Positions 45,971-59,413 of a stretch of DNA of 64,000 bases are shown here, piece after piece. The DNA lies in the NCBI GenBank assembly GCA_025890175.1, contig JANPYM010000012.1, positions 1,037,388-1,101,387 on the forward strand, given 5' to 3'. A program made the position numbers and the translations under genes. Below the pieces are notes generated by a model, which worked only from the letters and a program-made list of their open reading frames with translations, ran no database searches and was not told the DNA's origin. Source of the stretch: Ciborinia camelliae (Eukaryota; Ascomycota; Leotiomycetes; Helotiales; Sclerotiniaceae). Position 1 is the first letter of the stretch. Each line of letters starts with the position of its first letter.

Positions 45971-48477
45971 CTCTGCGGTCTTCGAGTTTGAGAGGGATTG
46001 TTAGATTTGTCAATATTGCCAGGGTATCGAGGAGGAAGAACTGTGAGGTATGGAAAGTCGCAAATGAAGGGAAAGTATGGGAAATATATCTGTGAATGAA
46101 TCAGTATCATTAGGTACTAGAACATACTCGTACATGGGTATTCATTCATGATGATTCTACCACATACCTTGTGAGAGTGTGAATCAGAGGGATATGTCCA
46201 ATTAATTCTGATTGACTGGCAATACGAAGGAGAATAGAATGATTGATATTCTGAAATGTAAGAATGTGAGAATGGGAACGTGAATATGAATATGAATACC
46301 CGATGAAGTGGTAGATGTTGAGGTGTACAAGTGAGAGTAGGTACCAGTGGAGGTTACCAACTACAATAATAATATAGCTTGATGTTTTATCGTAACAGTA
46401 CAGCGGGAGTCGGGAGTGGACTCGGTACGGCGGGGTTGGTCCGGTCCGGTCCGTGCGTCGAATCGAATCGGTAGGTGGGGTGGGATGAGATGAGATGAGA
46501 GCTACCTGTCTGTACCTTACCAGTAGTTCTAAAAATGAAGATATACTCGTTCATTATATATTATCGACAATGAGATGTTAAAAACAAGCACTTCATACCT
46601 TCCCATGCTTTTTTTGTATACATTCTAGGTAGGTACATACGTACAAGTACCTAATGTTACATACCATAGCTCTAGAACCAGGAACAAAGAAAGAACTCTC
46701 CCTGAACCTTACGTCCAACGAATCATTAACCATGAACCATCATCACTTAATTTACAGATCAATACTTACAATACGACAGAATAATATCGCCCCCAATAGA
46801 ATCATTGACATCAGATTATGTCGTATTTCTATTGGGACGTATGGATGTATGAATGATGATGTTGGTATTGCATGGCATGGCATGTAGTATACATAGTATA
46901 TATGTAGTATATATAACATTGTAACATGATCGATATCTGCAGATAAAGATCAAGGGTGCAAGTATCGGAACAATTCCTCAAAAGGTGGTACCAACAAGTA
47001 CCAATGTATATATCGGGAGTGTTGTTAATATATGATGCATCAACGTATGGTGATACGAATGAACCTATATAGTACCCGGGAATTTCCTGTCATGCTCGTA
47101 CTGTGCGAGTGTCACGATGGATACGACGTCGAATGACTTTTTGACACACTCACATACACATAGATTATCCTGGATATTGAGAGGGATTTTTCACATCATA
47201 TATCCCAGAGACTTCCCCTCATCACTTCGCCGATATCAATATCAATACCAATATCCATATCCATATCCATATCCAGGACTCCTACAAAATCGGATAGAAT
47301 CCGTGGCTAGGAAGTCAAGTGTTGTTGGTGTTCAACGATGGATGTGTGAAAGCACACAAGGTCCGCGTTATCTTTCTATCCATAGTTATCTGAGCACCAA
47401 AGTCGTTTGACAAAAAGAAAGCTTTTGATCCGAGTCGGAGTCGGAATAACTTCAAAAGAGTTTCGATGTAAGATAGATGTTTTTGTTACTCTTTCTCAGC
47501 GATTGGCACCCGGCATCAGATCCATAGATCCATCTTTATTCATCGAGATATTTCTGGGTAATGATCAACAATATATACGTTAATGAGCACAACCCAGTAA
47601 CCATCTTACATACCCGAACACCAAACTACGAGTAATTAGACGAAAAGTTCAAGTTCCGGTCCAACCCCCCATAACTTTACTCGCTCACGATAGCTTCAAA
47701 GAAGATCCGATATCTGTATATCTACCACTCTCTATCAGAACTGGACACCTGACATCGAGATCCCTTTGAGTACGGAGTTCACGAGTGTCTGTCACTGCAC
47801 TGCTCTGATGGAAAGATCCCGAGTGTTCAAGGTTCATCTCCTGCAGATATCGAATTGCTTCCTTATTCATACCTTACCTTACCATCGGAAATCTTTAAGC
47901 CATATTTATCTTCATGAATCGTCACGTCCGATTAATACTACACCTGTATCTCGACTTCTCGAATCGTCTAACCTCTTCCATACATACCCATACATACGCA
48001 TATCTCACTCTCACGCTTCACCCGCTTTTCACCCATACAAATCACTTCCCCCCCAGCCCATCCATCCACACCTACCCAACCACTTTTCAAAATCGTCATC
48101 CAAATAAACTTCCTTGTAAGTTCCAAAAGCAATCGAAAAGAAACTCAAAGTGAACTGTTCACACTATTAACCCAAAATAGTAAAGACAAAGGGTGTAGAT
48201 GGGCCAAAAGAAGAGATAATATTTCGATATAACTGATTAGTTCAGGTTCAGGTTCGGAAGGTAGGTAGCGCTGTGGATTAATCAATTCAAATTTTAGTAC
48301 CAAGTCAAGTCATATATGTCAACCTCCTTTTCAACATCGAGAGATATATCAAGGTCCCTAGGTAGGTATTAGCAATAAGCAAATCCATCCATCTAATGCA
48401 TCACCACCACAGCTACAAACTACCAACATTTCCCTACCTTAGAGAATAACAACTATCACCATCACCACACCACCCCA
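45971..48477. other. Intergenic spacer
   Basis: No gene supported in 2.5 kb. It contains CGGTC/CGAAT and GATGA short runs near 46440-46500, a CAATAT/CCATAT run (47237-47275), and CTAGGTAGGTA motifs at 46626 and 48359. The small open frames are short and of biased composition. Confidence 0.5.
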
Positions 48478-51400
48478 TCACAACCTCGCCCCCTTCTCAA
48501 AACCAAAAAAATTCCTCTTTCCATTCCCATCCCTCCACACCCACCCACTCTTCCCAATCACCTCCTCAGACTCCGCAGTATCCCTAACCAAATAACTCAA
48601 TGTCTTTTCATCCCCAACATTCGCTATGAATCTCTTGCCGTTGTGCTTTAATCTGCCTACTATAAATCCCATTGACGGTTCGTTGGTTCGTGAATATTGG
48701 ACCGTGTACGTCTACGACTTTGTTAGTTGGTTTTTTTTTCTCAAAATCGTTTTTTGGGTTGGTTTGGAAGGGTTTTGTTTCAATGCATTGCTCTGTTTGT
48801 GAGAGAGCGAGTCTATGGATTCAAAACTGGGGCTTTTTCTTCTTGAAGATTAAGAAGATAGCTCACCTCGATGATCCCCTCCCATACACCATTCCCAACG
48901 CCTTCCTCGCCAACAACATCCACATCCACATCCCCATCCGAACCCAAACACTCTGGTAATGTATCCGACGAAGTATCCGACGAAGTATCAATCGAACGCC
49001 GTAACAGGGAACTCGGTACAATATCCGAACAAGGATTTCCATCTTGATATTTTTCCCCATCGCTTCTCGATTGCGTGGATAGACATATGACATGTTGATA
49101 GGTAAAGACTCCACCATTTGCTAGAATGAGTCCATTGGACCGTCTTTTATCCTTCAAAGTATCTGTTTGGGAGCGCATGGCGCGGAGTTGGCGTGTCATT
49201 TCTGTTATGGCCTGCATAGGTATTATTAGTTGCTATTTAATGCCAAAATAGACTCGTGGTTGACCAGACGATTGGATGTTTACATCTACTGGCAGGGAGA
49301 GATGCGCAATGAGAGGGCTAGAAGACAGTGGGACAGTTGGGAAATGCATACATGCAAACTATAATTATTTCCCGCGCCACCAAAAGATGTCAATCCACCC
49401 AACAAAGTAATCGGCCTCGGGGGATCCAAGAATGGAATCTTCAAGTGATGAGCTGCCATTTTGGGAACGATTGGAAAACATCTTTAGTTTGGTTAGTCAA
49501 GTTTCCTTAAACTTCAAGAATTTAATCCTCTTCAAGTTCCTTTTCGTGTGCATGTCGAGAGTCGAGACAGACATTAATTTATCCTTCAAGAAATAAATTA
49601 CTCACGAGTAGAGATCAAAAAGATCTATATCATCAGTTTTCAATCCCGAAATATCCAATGCCAAATCCAGAGATTTCTTCATTGCTTCACTTGAATAAAA
49701 ATTAGGTCTTTCCCAGACTACAATTTGCAAGTTAGTTTCTTCTCTCTTTCCATTTTACCTTCTCAGCTCTTATTCTTGTTTGTGATATTAAATACAGGGA
49801 AGAAAAAGAATAGACATAATCTTACAGTTTTCTTTTTCTCTCATCCCCGCTCCTCCTAATGGGTATATCCATTTATCCTCCGAGATTCCAAGTTCCCGGG
49901 CAAATTCAACAGAGGTGATGATGCAACTTGCTGCCATGTTGACATTGTTGAATGCGTTCATCAGAAGGGGATCTATAAATCATACTCATTAACCCCATTA
50001 TTTAATTTCATTTCTCATTCTTTTGTATTTCTCAAACTCCCCACCCATCATCTTCCCCCCTCCCACCCCCAACTCCTCAAAGCAAAATAAATTAAACTCA
50101 CAAGGCCAACAGATCATCCTATTCCCCTTTCCCACCCTCCCAATCTTCTCCTCGTCCAACCCCGCCGCCAGTTTCCTATTCCACGCATACTCATTGCCCG
50201 CCGCGATCTTGGCAAATTGTGCATATAATCTTGCCGATTCCCTGTTATTTTCTGGCGGCGTTTGGTGGCGATGAGCTCGGAAGGCGTTCTCGTAGAGGGG
50301 GTAGATGTGGATTGGGAGTCCGATGCCGTGTATTGTTCCGGGTGCTGAAGGGGAACGGGAGTGTTAGTTGGGGATTTGAAGATGGTATGGGAATCATGTA
50401 TTTGAAGGAATGAAGGAGAAATTGACGTGGGTGATGGATTAGTATCACTTGATTTTGTTGTTTGCTCTGTTTTATGTGTAACAGACATTACATCCTGTTT
50501 TCTTCAAATCCATTTCAGGCGAGCAAGTTTAATGAAGCCCTTCCCAAGTTCTCTTCCACATTTCTATTTACAATTCTCCCCAGGCATCTTGACGAAATCA
50601 AGAACGCACAAGATAAAGAGTCACTTGACCTCCTTTAAAATCCCGACCAAAATTCCTTCCATCCAAGAAATTAGGCAGGCAATAAATCCCGAAATTTCAA
50701 ATAAATTCCCGATCTCCTTCCCACCCTTCAAGATCAAAAAAGAGAATCAAATTAAAATTAAAATCAAAATCCCCAAAACAACCCCCCAAACCAAGCGAAA
50801 AAGAGAAAAAAAAAGGAATAAACATACTCTTGACTCCTTTCGGCAAAGCCAAAATCCTCCTTGGGTCACCAACCGGCGGTGTCCAATGTTGAGGGTACGT
50901 ACCCGTTTGCGTCACAGAAGATGCTACTATATTTATTCATGAGAAGCGTTAGTGAAATCTTAGATCCGGATGAGATTGTTGCGCCTTATAGTCTCGACAT
51001 CTTCATTTTCTCTGCTGTTATTTTTGAGCATCTTGGATGTTTCTTCAGATTATCATCTCGTTTCATCCCTTGTTCCACTCAATTCACACCCACACCCACA
51101 ATATCAACTCTCCTTCATCTCTCTACCACATCTCCCCCCATCTCTTGACACTTTCGCTTCTCTCTCTATCTCTCGGCCCTCACATTCCCAAATTCCCAAA
51201 TCCAAAGAAAAAGAAAACCAATAAAAATAAAATAAAACAGAAAAGTCAAAAATAAACTCACAACTCCCCAATGCCTCCCCCCCAACCACCACCGCAACTC
51301 TACTTTCCCCCCTCGCCACCCTCCGACACGCTTCATCCAACATCCTAACCGGCGAGTTTCCCCCATGTTCACTTTCCTGCATAAATACCTTTCCCTTTCC

Positions 51401-51736
51401 ATGCTTCTCTCTCGCCTCTTTCCCCATCGCCCTCCTCCCCTCCCCCCCCCCGATCCCCTGAATCCCATCCCAAACCCTCCCACAAAAATCCTCATACCCC
51501 CAAGTCCAACTCCTCACCACCCGAACTTCATCCACACACCTTTTCAAGCGATCCAATGACCCTCCGACTCCTCCTTCTCCGGGCCCCAGTCCCGTATCCA
51601 GGAATGATTTTTCCAGAGAGTGGAGGATTAGATGAAGTGGTTCGATTGCTTCTTTTGTGGACTGCGAGCGATTAATCATATCGCCGACGCCAATGATTAT
51701 GGGGGTTTGGGGGGGCTGCTTTGTATTCATATTCAT
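48478..51736 (-). CDS. Thiolase-like protein (TLP1/SCP2-thiolase type) with C-terminal extension
   Basis: Eight exons on minus: 51736-51262, 50926-50828, 50344-50102, 49972-49826, 49717-49606, 49481-49352, 49211-48867 and 48711-48478. They give about 594 residues and every join keeps phase. Motifs in order are PIIIGVGDMINRSQ, HGGNSPVRMLDEACRRVARG, VVVGGEALG, IHGIGLPIHIYPLYENAFRA, MNAFNNVNMAASCIITSVEFA, DIDLFDLYSCFPIVPKM, ITLLGGLTSFGGAGNNYSLH and an ETYTVQYSR...GFIVGRL C-terminal domain. This layout is that of fungal/actinobacterial thiolase-like proteins related to mycobacterial TLP1. Where true thiolases carry the nucleophilic Cys (CASG-like), this protein reads GGNSPV, so acyl-Cys chemistry is doubtful. 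An acidic Ser/Asp insert (SDTSSDTLPECLGSDGDV) lies in exon 7. A peroxisomal or mitochondrial location is not evident from the termini. Confidence 0.85.
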
Positions 51737-53037
51737 GGCTAGATTGGGATTGGGATTGGGATTGTAATTTGAGCGTGGCGATGATGTCGTGAAATTTATG
51801 GATTGGATTGGATTGGATGGGGTGGGTGGATGGGTAAATATGCATGTAAATATATTCTCAGAGAATAGATACAATAATACAAGATCTCGAAATTATGAAT
51901 GGATGTGGCGAAAGAGATGTATGTATATATGTGAACTTAATTTACCATCAGAGCGGATGGAAACAAAGGCTTAGTCAAATGAAGACCGGTAAGTAGTAAG
52001 TAGTTCGAATCCGAGTAGCAGTCCCAAAATCAAAATCAACAACAAAATCAACAACAAAACATAAAACTCTCCAGGTCCAGGGATTTCTCAATCTAAATAT
52101 ATACCAGCATGAAACGTACACTTATCATATTTTTTCTTCTCATCTCAACTCTTCTCTTCCATTGACATCTCTTTCTTCATGGAAGAATTGAACCAATCAC
52201 GATCACGATCACATGAATCCCCATGCCATCATGCCATGCCATCCCATCTTATCCGCGGCATGTACGTACATACCAAGTTCTAACTAATCCATCCATTCTA
52301 TTCATACCTCGGGCCATTCATTTATCCTTACCGGCTATATCGTATGTGGACATCTGGGTAAAACCAGGTACCTAACTAAGCTAGGTAGGTACCTATTGAT
52401 TAGAAAATAGACGGCCAGCCAGCCGGCCAGCCAATGAAGCCATATCAATCGCTAGAGCCCTCCGACCTCAGATCTCAGATCTTAGACCTATTGATTCGGG
52501 GGGTTCATGATTAAGTAAGTACCTACCTAGGTATGGAGAGTAACTAACTATAACTATATTAAGTTGATTCGGATCCGGGGTCTATGCAGTCGGTCATTTT
52601 ATTGGAGTTAGAAGAAGACCCTTGGAACGTCATATCACGTCAAGTTAGGTAATTAGGTTAGTGCGAATCAAGGGTAAAGAATAGAGTAATTGATCTACAG
52701 GTGCTCAAGTGCAGATTCCGGAAAAAATATTTCGATATGGTATAATGGGATGCATAACCCTAAAGCTTTAAGTACAATAAAAACAGAGTGAGGAAATTAC
52801 ACATCAATCTTCCAACGTTGCGTTTCGTTTCCTAATTTCAATTGTATTCGCTAATAAAAATGGTTTGGTATGAGTGACCGTGTGACAAAGTCTCGCCTCC
52901 CAATCCAGCCTCCTATCTATCGCATCCGTAATAAACAAACTAAAAGATCGAGATCAATATCCCATTCCATGTTATCAAATTTCCTTCCAAATAGTACCAA
53001 GTTGCGATCAATAGTGGGTATGAAGAGTCGGTGCGCC
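51737..53037. other. Intergenic spacer
   Basis: No gene supported. It contains GGATTGGGATTG runs (51745-51765 and 51800-51825) in the leader of the thiolase-like gene, and CTAGGTAGGTACC/ACCTACCTAGGT motifs at 52380-52395 and 52521-52533. Confidence 0.5.
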
Positions 53038-54248
53038 TTAAAAGTCAAAGTAGATAGGTTTTCCATCGCTGCCAGTTCCAAGGATGATCTTCTTTCTGTC
53101 GGTACCAAGCACCAAAATAACTTGTGCAACCAGAACAACAGTGAGGAAAATAGTCATAGCAACGTCAATAGCTACAGCCTTGGCATATGTCTTCAAAAGT
53201 CTAACACGGGAGTTCCAATCAAAAGTTCTCCATGCATCAAGCATACCCAAAACACCATCTTCGGAAACACGTCCACCGAATGTACGATCGAATGGTACGA
53301 TAGATTCTTCGTTGTCGGCAAGGAGGGAAGCTTGAACACGGGTAAGGGTGACAATTGCTGGGATGAGAACAAGGAAGGCAAGACCGCTGGCTAGAACGAC
53401 GACGGAAGCTGTTTGTAAGCCCATGGCTGTGATTTCTCGGCTGGACATTTTTGAGGGGTCGGATTCAAAAAGACCATAAGACAGAGCGAGGTAACCTGGG
53501 AGGAAATAGACGGCTTCTCTCGCGAGAGCATAAACAGCTGTTGCAGGAATAACCTTCTTGATGGTTGCGATATTTGGCATTCTATTGTACCAAGGAAGTG
53601 GGCTGGGCTCTGAGATAACAATGTGTGTCCATGCCAAACTGAAAGGTGCGCAGAGGATAGTCGCAATCGGAAGAGCGAGGATTCCAGGGAGGAAAATACA
53701 GAGGAAGTTCATTTGTAGTTGAAGCACCATGGTCTTTATAAAGTGCATTCCGATACCCCGTAAATAACTATGCTTTCCAGCGCGGGCTCGAAGGTGTTTG
53801 ATTGTTGATTTGAAGCTTGAGGTAATGGGTTGTTGCTTAACAAGTAAGAGTTCGGGTTCAACATCTCCTTTGAGGTCAAGTTTCGCATCTGGATCTTCCG
53901 ATGCGAGAGGTTCAAATAGGATTGCCTGAGGAGATTCGACCATGAGAAGGGTAGGAATGAGTGTGCTGAAGGTATATTCGATCTGATTTATAATTAGAAA
54001 TTTAACTTATCAAACACAGCCAGCCCAACGTAAAGGAGGCAGCCCTTGTTTCGGTACAAATTTAGAAAACATACCATAGCATCCGCAACCAAGAGTACAG
54101 CAACTGTACTTGCGATCATGATGATACCCCATGCCGGCATTTGATACTCTTCAGTTGGTGTCTCATTGCCCTGAAGTTGAAAAGCATCAAGACCTCGTCG
54201 AGCAAGGCCATAAGTTGGGAGCATTGATTTTGGAACCATTTCCAACAT
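53038..54248 (-). CDS. Conserved-looking multi-pass membrane protein, function unknown
   Basis: Two exons on minus, 54248-54075 and 53982-53038, joined over a 92-nt intron in phase 0, 372 residues. The first exon gives a lumenal-type start (MLPTYGLARRGLDAFQLQGN) and a helix (GIIMIASTVAVLLVADAM) that the second exon continues with IEYTFSTLIPTLLMVESP. After a charged loop come helices around FLCIFLPGILALPIATILCA, KVIPATAVYALAREAVYFLP, SVVVLASGLAFLVLIPAIVT and AIDVAMTIFLTVVLVAQVIL. The C-terminus ends in GKPIYFDF. I recall similar fungal proteins carrying odd automatic names such as 'ubiquitin carrier protein', but there is no UBC fold here. Location and role are not deducible. Confidence 0.75.
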
Positions 54249-55119
54249 GATGGCTTGATTTAATGTGAACGTTGGTCGTTCGTCTTTTAAATATTTCGTA
54301 CTGTAATATCAAGCAAAATGAGGTTATAAAATGATGAAATGCTAAAATATTTCAAAAGATGATGAAAGGAATAAGAGGAGAAAGAGAGAGAGAGAGAGAT
54401 GTGAGGCGGTTAATCAATACGACGCCCACGGGCGTAAGCTGTGGCGTGGCGTCATTGTCATTTCAATAGTGGCACAGTCGTTTTAGGAGCCTAAGCTATT
54501 CCATAAAGGGTGATTACATAATGCAATATTTTAGTCAAAATAGGAAATTTTGGATTTCCAATAATGTTCTTATTCACCAACAAGAGAAAGAATAGTTTCC
54601 ATATAGTTTTATGAAATGCCTCATATTGTCATAAAATACAGTTTGTTCATCTCAAAGTTCCATCTCAAAGTTCCATTTATCAACAACTAAGTTTCAACCC
54701 AAAAGTTATTAATACCTAATTAATAAGCTAGGCAGTACCGTACGCAAAACCCCAGCCTCAGTCCCTGAGAAGGACAGACGCGTCGTGAATGAAGCGATTT
54801 TTCTAATAATATGAGCATAATAATATAAAAGATGCTATGCTATCATTGCTAGGTATTGATACCATATCTGAGTTTCACGGCGGGGTTGAAACTTGAGACT
54901 TGAGGGTCAAAAGATGTAACATACATATTTTTATATACATAAATTGTGGATACTATTTAGATAGATACCTAGTAGGTATCATCGCGATAGGATAGGGCTG
55001 ATATTAATATATGAGGCATAAATTCTCCACTCATATTTCACCACATTCGTCCGTAGGTGTTATGTGACTTATGATCTAATACTTTATCCATTATGTACAA
55101 AAATACAACTCTATCTCAT
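54249..55119. other. Intergenic spacer
   Basis: No gene supported. A (GA)n run lies at about 54380-54399 in the promoter side of the membrane protein gene. Confidence 0.55.
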
Positions 55120-56611
55120 CTAATCTATCAATCCGAGAAGTCTTCCTGCAACCCCATCCCATTCCTCATCCCATCTCTTTTTCCCCTCCTCGATAGCCCC
55201 CTTCTTCAATCTCGCTAACTCCTTGCCACTTGTATCCTTGAAGACTTCCTCCAAAATGTCTGCTAAATCATCTGATGTTGTAAATCCCCATCCATTAACA
55301 CCTTCTTTGACCAATTCAGGCCAACTGAAGTATTGATCATATCCAATCACCGGTAATCCCGCTCCAAACATATCTACCACCTTCATAGGTAAATCTACAC
55401 CACTACTACTCTTATGTAAACATACTCCGAGATCTGCACATGCAAGTAGCGAGGCATAATCCTCAATGCTAAGCCATGCAGTCTTGATCGTAACATTGAC
55501 TAGGTCGTAATTTTCGGTAAGTTCTGCGATACGGTCAAGATACATTTGTTTCTGTGGTCCCTTTCCGGTGATGATCGCGAGGATTGGGGGGCAATCAAAT
55601 TCGGCAAATGGTCCATATTTAACAAGTCCATCCAGGAGAAGGTTGAAATCCTCATCTGGGGTCCATGATGTGCTGCTCACTAGCAATCGTACATCTCCGT
55701 TCATGATAGCGTCAACATGATCCTTCGTTTCTGGTAATCGTTGAAGAAAAGCACGCCGTTTTGCTTGGTCGGTGATAGGTTGGAAAATGGATGCAGGCCG
55801 ATCGTGAAGGGTAAAGATTGGTGATTTGATTTTGTATGGACTTTCGCGCAATTGACGCTCCATTGCCATCGAAACTGTGAACGAAGCCGTCGGTGCCCAT
55901 GATCCGAGGAAGGCTTCATACCATTTGTATAATCGAACAAAGATATGTTTGGGTCCTCTTGTCCCTGCTAATATGGTCCATCCATAATTATGCCAATCAA
56001 TTATTAAATGAGTATTTCGTAGAAAGCAAACGATATATGCGATGAAGAAGGTAGGAATTGAGGGGGGGTTCTATGAAGGTTAGAGGAGGAGTCGGATAGA
56101 AGGTCGGACATCCTACCTGAACCAGAAGCCATCTTGCGGGTTTTGTAGTATAACATAAAGCTACAAATAAAGTCCATATCTGCCATAAAACCTTGCAAGG
56201 ACCAGCAAAGAAGAACGGCAAACTACCATCTCGCAAGACGGATGGTGGTAATGGCAAAGGTACGATTGTAATTAGAGGATTATCGGTCAACCCAGAAGGA
56301 AGCTCTGATTCTGTGTAATTGTCAACACAAGCTCCCAGTAAAGCTTATTGCGAAGCTTGAATACCTTGATATCCAATAAGATCAACCCTTCCACCGTGTT
56401 TTGCTATACTCATAGCATGATATTGCATTCGAGGACTCCGTCCAATATCCCCCAAAACCAAAACCTGAACTGAGATCTTAGGCTCAACCTCTGCACCATT
56501 TTGAGTAGCCATCGGAGGCGAATGTTTGATATATTGTTTCGGTAACAAGAGGAGAGTAATTGTAAATATAGTCGAAGCTATCGTAGCCAATGTCAAAATG
56601 ATCTCTAGCAT
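55120..56611 (-). CDS. ALG1: Chitobiosyldiphosphodolichol beta-mannosyltransferase (Alg1)
   Basis: Three exons on minus, 56611-56365, 56310-56117 and 56070-55120, with introns of 54 and 46 nt, 463 residues. An N-terminal membrane helix ([22 protein letters not shown]) anchors the protein at the ER. Then [69 protein letters not shown] and [26 protein letters not shown] follow, all Alg1/GT33 signatures. Alg1 adds the first mannose to GlcNAc2-PP-dolichol on the cytosolic face of the ER. The splice joins are supported by family continuity (YQ-ESEL and LLVQ-NPPSIP). The gene is complete. Confidence 0.95.
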
Positions 56612-57689
56612 AACGTGGTCTTTAGATTCAGATAATGTTCGTATATTTCCAGACAGCCCCAGTCAGAAACTATGAATAGAAGGAGAAGGACAGGTTATGC
56701 CTTCATATCCGAGGAACCTTAAGGCTTATAGCTTAGTTGGGAAAAAGAAGGTGGGAGAGATCGTCGCAAGGGAAGTTTGAAGTATTTATGAGAATTTTAT
56801 AGTTATGTACAAGTATCCTTCTCTTCAATTTTTTGACCTTTCACTCACTCCACTTCACGCTTCATATGCACATTATTTCAGTATAAGAAAGGTCGGAGAT
56901 CGGCATTGTATATTTAAAGCGGTCATAACCGGCATTATAGAATTTAGGTACATGCGGATGCGGGTGGTAGCCTTGCTTATGTTGCCTTGCCCAAGGTTGT
57001 CACTATGCTGCTTTAAGCTATTTGTCCCCATTAACTTCCAAAAAAGGCAAGTGGGATTTATTTTTAAGAATTTATTGGATCAGGGTTATTTAAGATGCAT
57101 AAAGGAGCGTCAAAATAGTCAGTGGGTTTTATTTTAAGATAATTGATTGGATCAGAATTATTTGAATTGCATACACCAAGATTCAATCCAGGGGAAATGG
57201 GAAAATGGGGAAACTCAAAAACTCTTGGGCTGAATCGTACTTATCCTCCCAAAATGAGTATAATCAGTTATCAGTCAGCATAATTTCGAGGGAGCTCCTA
57301 CCTACCCAAGTAGGTAGTTTGTATCAATCCATGTGGTTCCTGTACTTTCGTTGTTGTCCTTGTGTTCTGTTCAATTCAATTCAATCCTTCACTTGATGAT
57401 AATTTCATTATTGACAATCGCCAAAAATTGAAGTGAAGAACGAGGGATATATGATCTATTCCTTCATCTGTCAACTCAGCTCTATTTATTATCAACTTCC
57501 AATTTGATCGACCAAGCTTCTACAATCTACAATTTACCGAAACCGACGTATCTCGGCGCAAATCGACAGCAATACTATACCGGTAGAGGGACAATAATAC
57601 GACTCGAGACGACGACAATATATGTGGAGAGGGGTTGAATACCTTCGGGCTTCATAGCTTGTTCCATCCATTCCATAATTCACGAAGTT
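56612..57689. promoter_or_regulatory. Divergent spacer between ALG1 and the zinc transporter gene
   Basis: A 1.1-kb spacer between head-to-head genes. No gene supported; no specific site is claimed. Confidence 0.45.
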
Positions 57690-59413
57690 ATGGCCTCATC
57701 ATATGCTCTGCCAGCTTCAACAATTACGAATAGTCACCATGGACATGGACATTCACATTCACATTCACATTCACATTCACATTCGCCTTCACATTCACAC
57801 TCCAGTCGATCCTCACAATACTCTGCGAATAAGGCGAGACCATTGAATCAATCGACCTCAAGTCTACATAGTCATTCACACGATCATTCCGAATCTCATC
57901 ATGAGCATGAACACGAACACGAACACAACCACATACACGACCATGGCCACTCTCACTCACACTCTCACTCTCATTCGCATGGCCATACACACAATCATAG
58001 TCATGAACACTCAACGTCATATAGTGAAGCGACTCCCATATCTGCCGCCTTTGAGAAGGGAACATCATTTGGGACTTATGAGCCTCCAGTAAACGATGCA
58101 CATGGTACACCCCACGACCACCATCATGACCATGACCACCATAACCATTCACACGGTGCAACGACAGAAACGAAATCACGATTTACAAGCTTTATATTGC
58201 CATACGCGCAAAGATGGCCCCTTTTACATGTCATACTAGCGAGTAAAGATTCAAGAAGGATATTTTATTTTATGAGGTTGGCATTCTTCTAAAAGTCATA
58301 GTAAAATTGTTCTAATTCATCCAGTCTCAATTTCGCCTTCATGATCGTCCAAGCATTTTATGGATTCGTTACAGATTCTCTCGGCCTTTTGAGCGATAGT
58401 ATACATATGTTTTTTGATTGTTTGGCGCTTGGGGTGGGATTATTCGCTGCAATTGCAAGTAAATGGCCACCGAGCCAGAGATTTCCATATGGGTTTGGGA
58501 AGATTGAGAGTTTGTCGGGATTTGGAAATGGAGTATTTCTCATGTAGGTAACTGTTCTCGGATGATTGATTCTGACTAACAAATATATAGACTTATAAGC
58601 ATTGAGATTATGATCGAAGCGACGGAACGATTGGCGGAAGGACGAGAAACGAAACGATTGCTGGAACTTTTCGTTGTCAGTTCCTTAGGATTAGCAGTCA
58701 ATTTGGTAGGCATGGCTTGCTTTGGCCATCATCATCATGGTCATGACCATGGACATGATCACGGTCATTCTCATGGACATTCTCATTCTGAGTCCCACGA
58801 ATCACATTCCCACGAAGGACATTGCGAACATGATCATAAAAAACAACCCTCGCTTCTCCATGATGACCATTCACACCATGGACATTCACATGGGTGCCAT
58901 TCCCATGACAACGAAAACATGAGGGGGATCTTTCTTCATGTACTCGCAGATACAATGGGCAGTGCTGCAGTTATTGTTTCTACCATTTTAATACATTTCC
59001 TCGGATGGTCCGGCTGGGATCCTCTCGCTTCTTGCCTCATCGCAGTTCTTATCTTCCTCTCCTCAATACCTCTGGTCAAAAGTAGTGCTAGGAAACTATT
59101 GCTAACAATCCCCGATGACACCGAATACAACTTACGAAATGCATTGGCTGGTGTGAGTGATTTACGTGGTGTTCAAGCCTACACTGTTCCCAAGTTCTGG
59201 ATAGGCGAGAAGAATCAAACAGTCTTGGGAGTTATGCATGTCGTTGCGACCAGAGGATCAGATCTTGAAGATGTTTTGACGAGAACTAGAGCGTTTCTTC
59301 TGAGCAAGGGAGTAGATGTTGTAGTACAGATTGAGAAAGATGGCGATATCAGTTGTTGGTGTGGGGGAGCTGGAAATAGCAGTCGATCGAACACGAATTC
59401 CAGGTTTTCATAG
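57690..59413 (+). CDS. Cation diffusion facilitator zinc transporter, MSC2/ZnT5-7-like
   Basis: Three exons, 57690-58276, 58325-58543 and 58591-59413, about 542 residues. The first donor (GTTGGC) is weak, but the join restores YFMSLNFAFMIVQAFYGF. The N-terminal 180 residues are extremely His/Ser-rich (HGHSHSHSH repeats from CATTCA runs). The CDF core carries the zinc site HxxxD twice: H223-D227 in SDSIHMFFD and about H385-D389 in HVLADTMGS. A second His-rich loop lies between helices 4 and 5, and the cytosolic domain follows helix 6 (SARKLLLTIPDD). Relatives ZnT5/ZnT7 and yeast Msc2 import zinc into the ER/Golgi lumen. The His loops probably bind cytosolic zinc. The C-terminus ends with CWCGG, a possible extra metal ligand. 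Confidence 0.9.

Noticed and set aside
51995..52030. AGTTCGAATCCG resembling a tRNA T loop
   Set aside because: No stem partners on either side; chance match.
57724..58179. 151-codon minus-strand frame rich in Val, Asn and His
   Set aside because: It is the antisense of the His-repeat in the zinc transporter exon.
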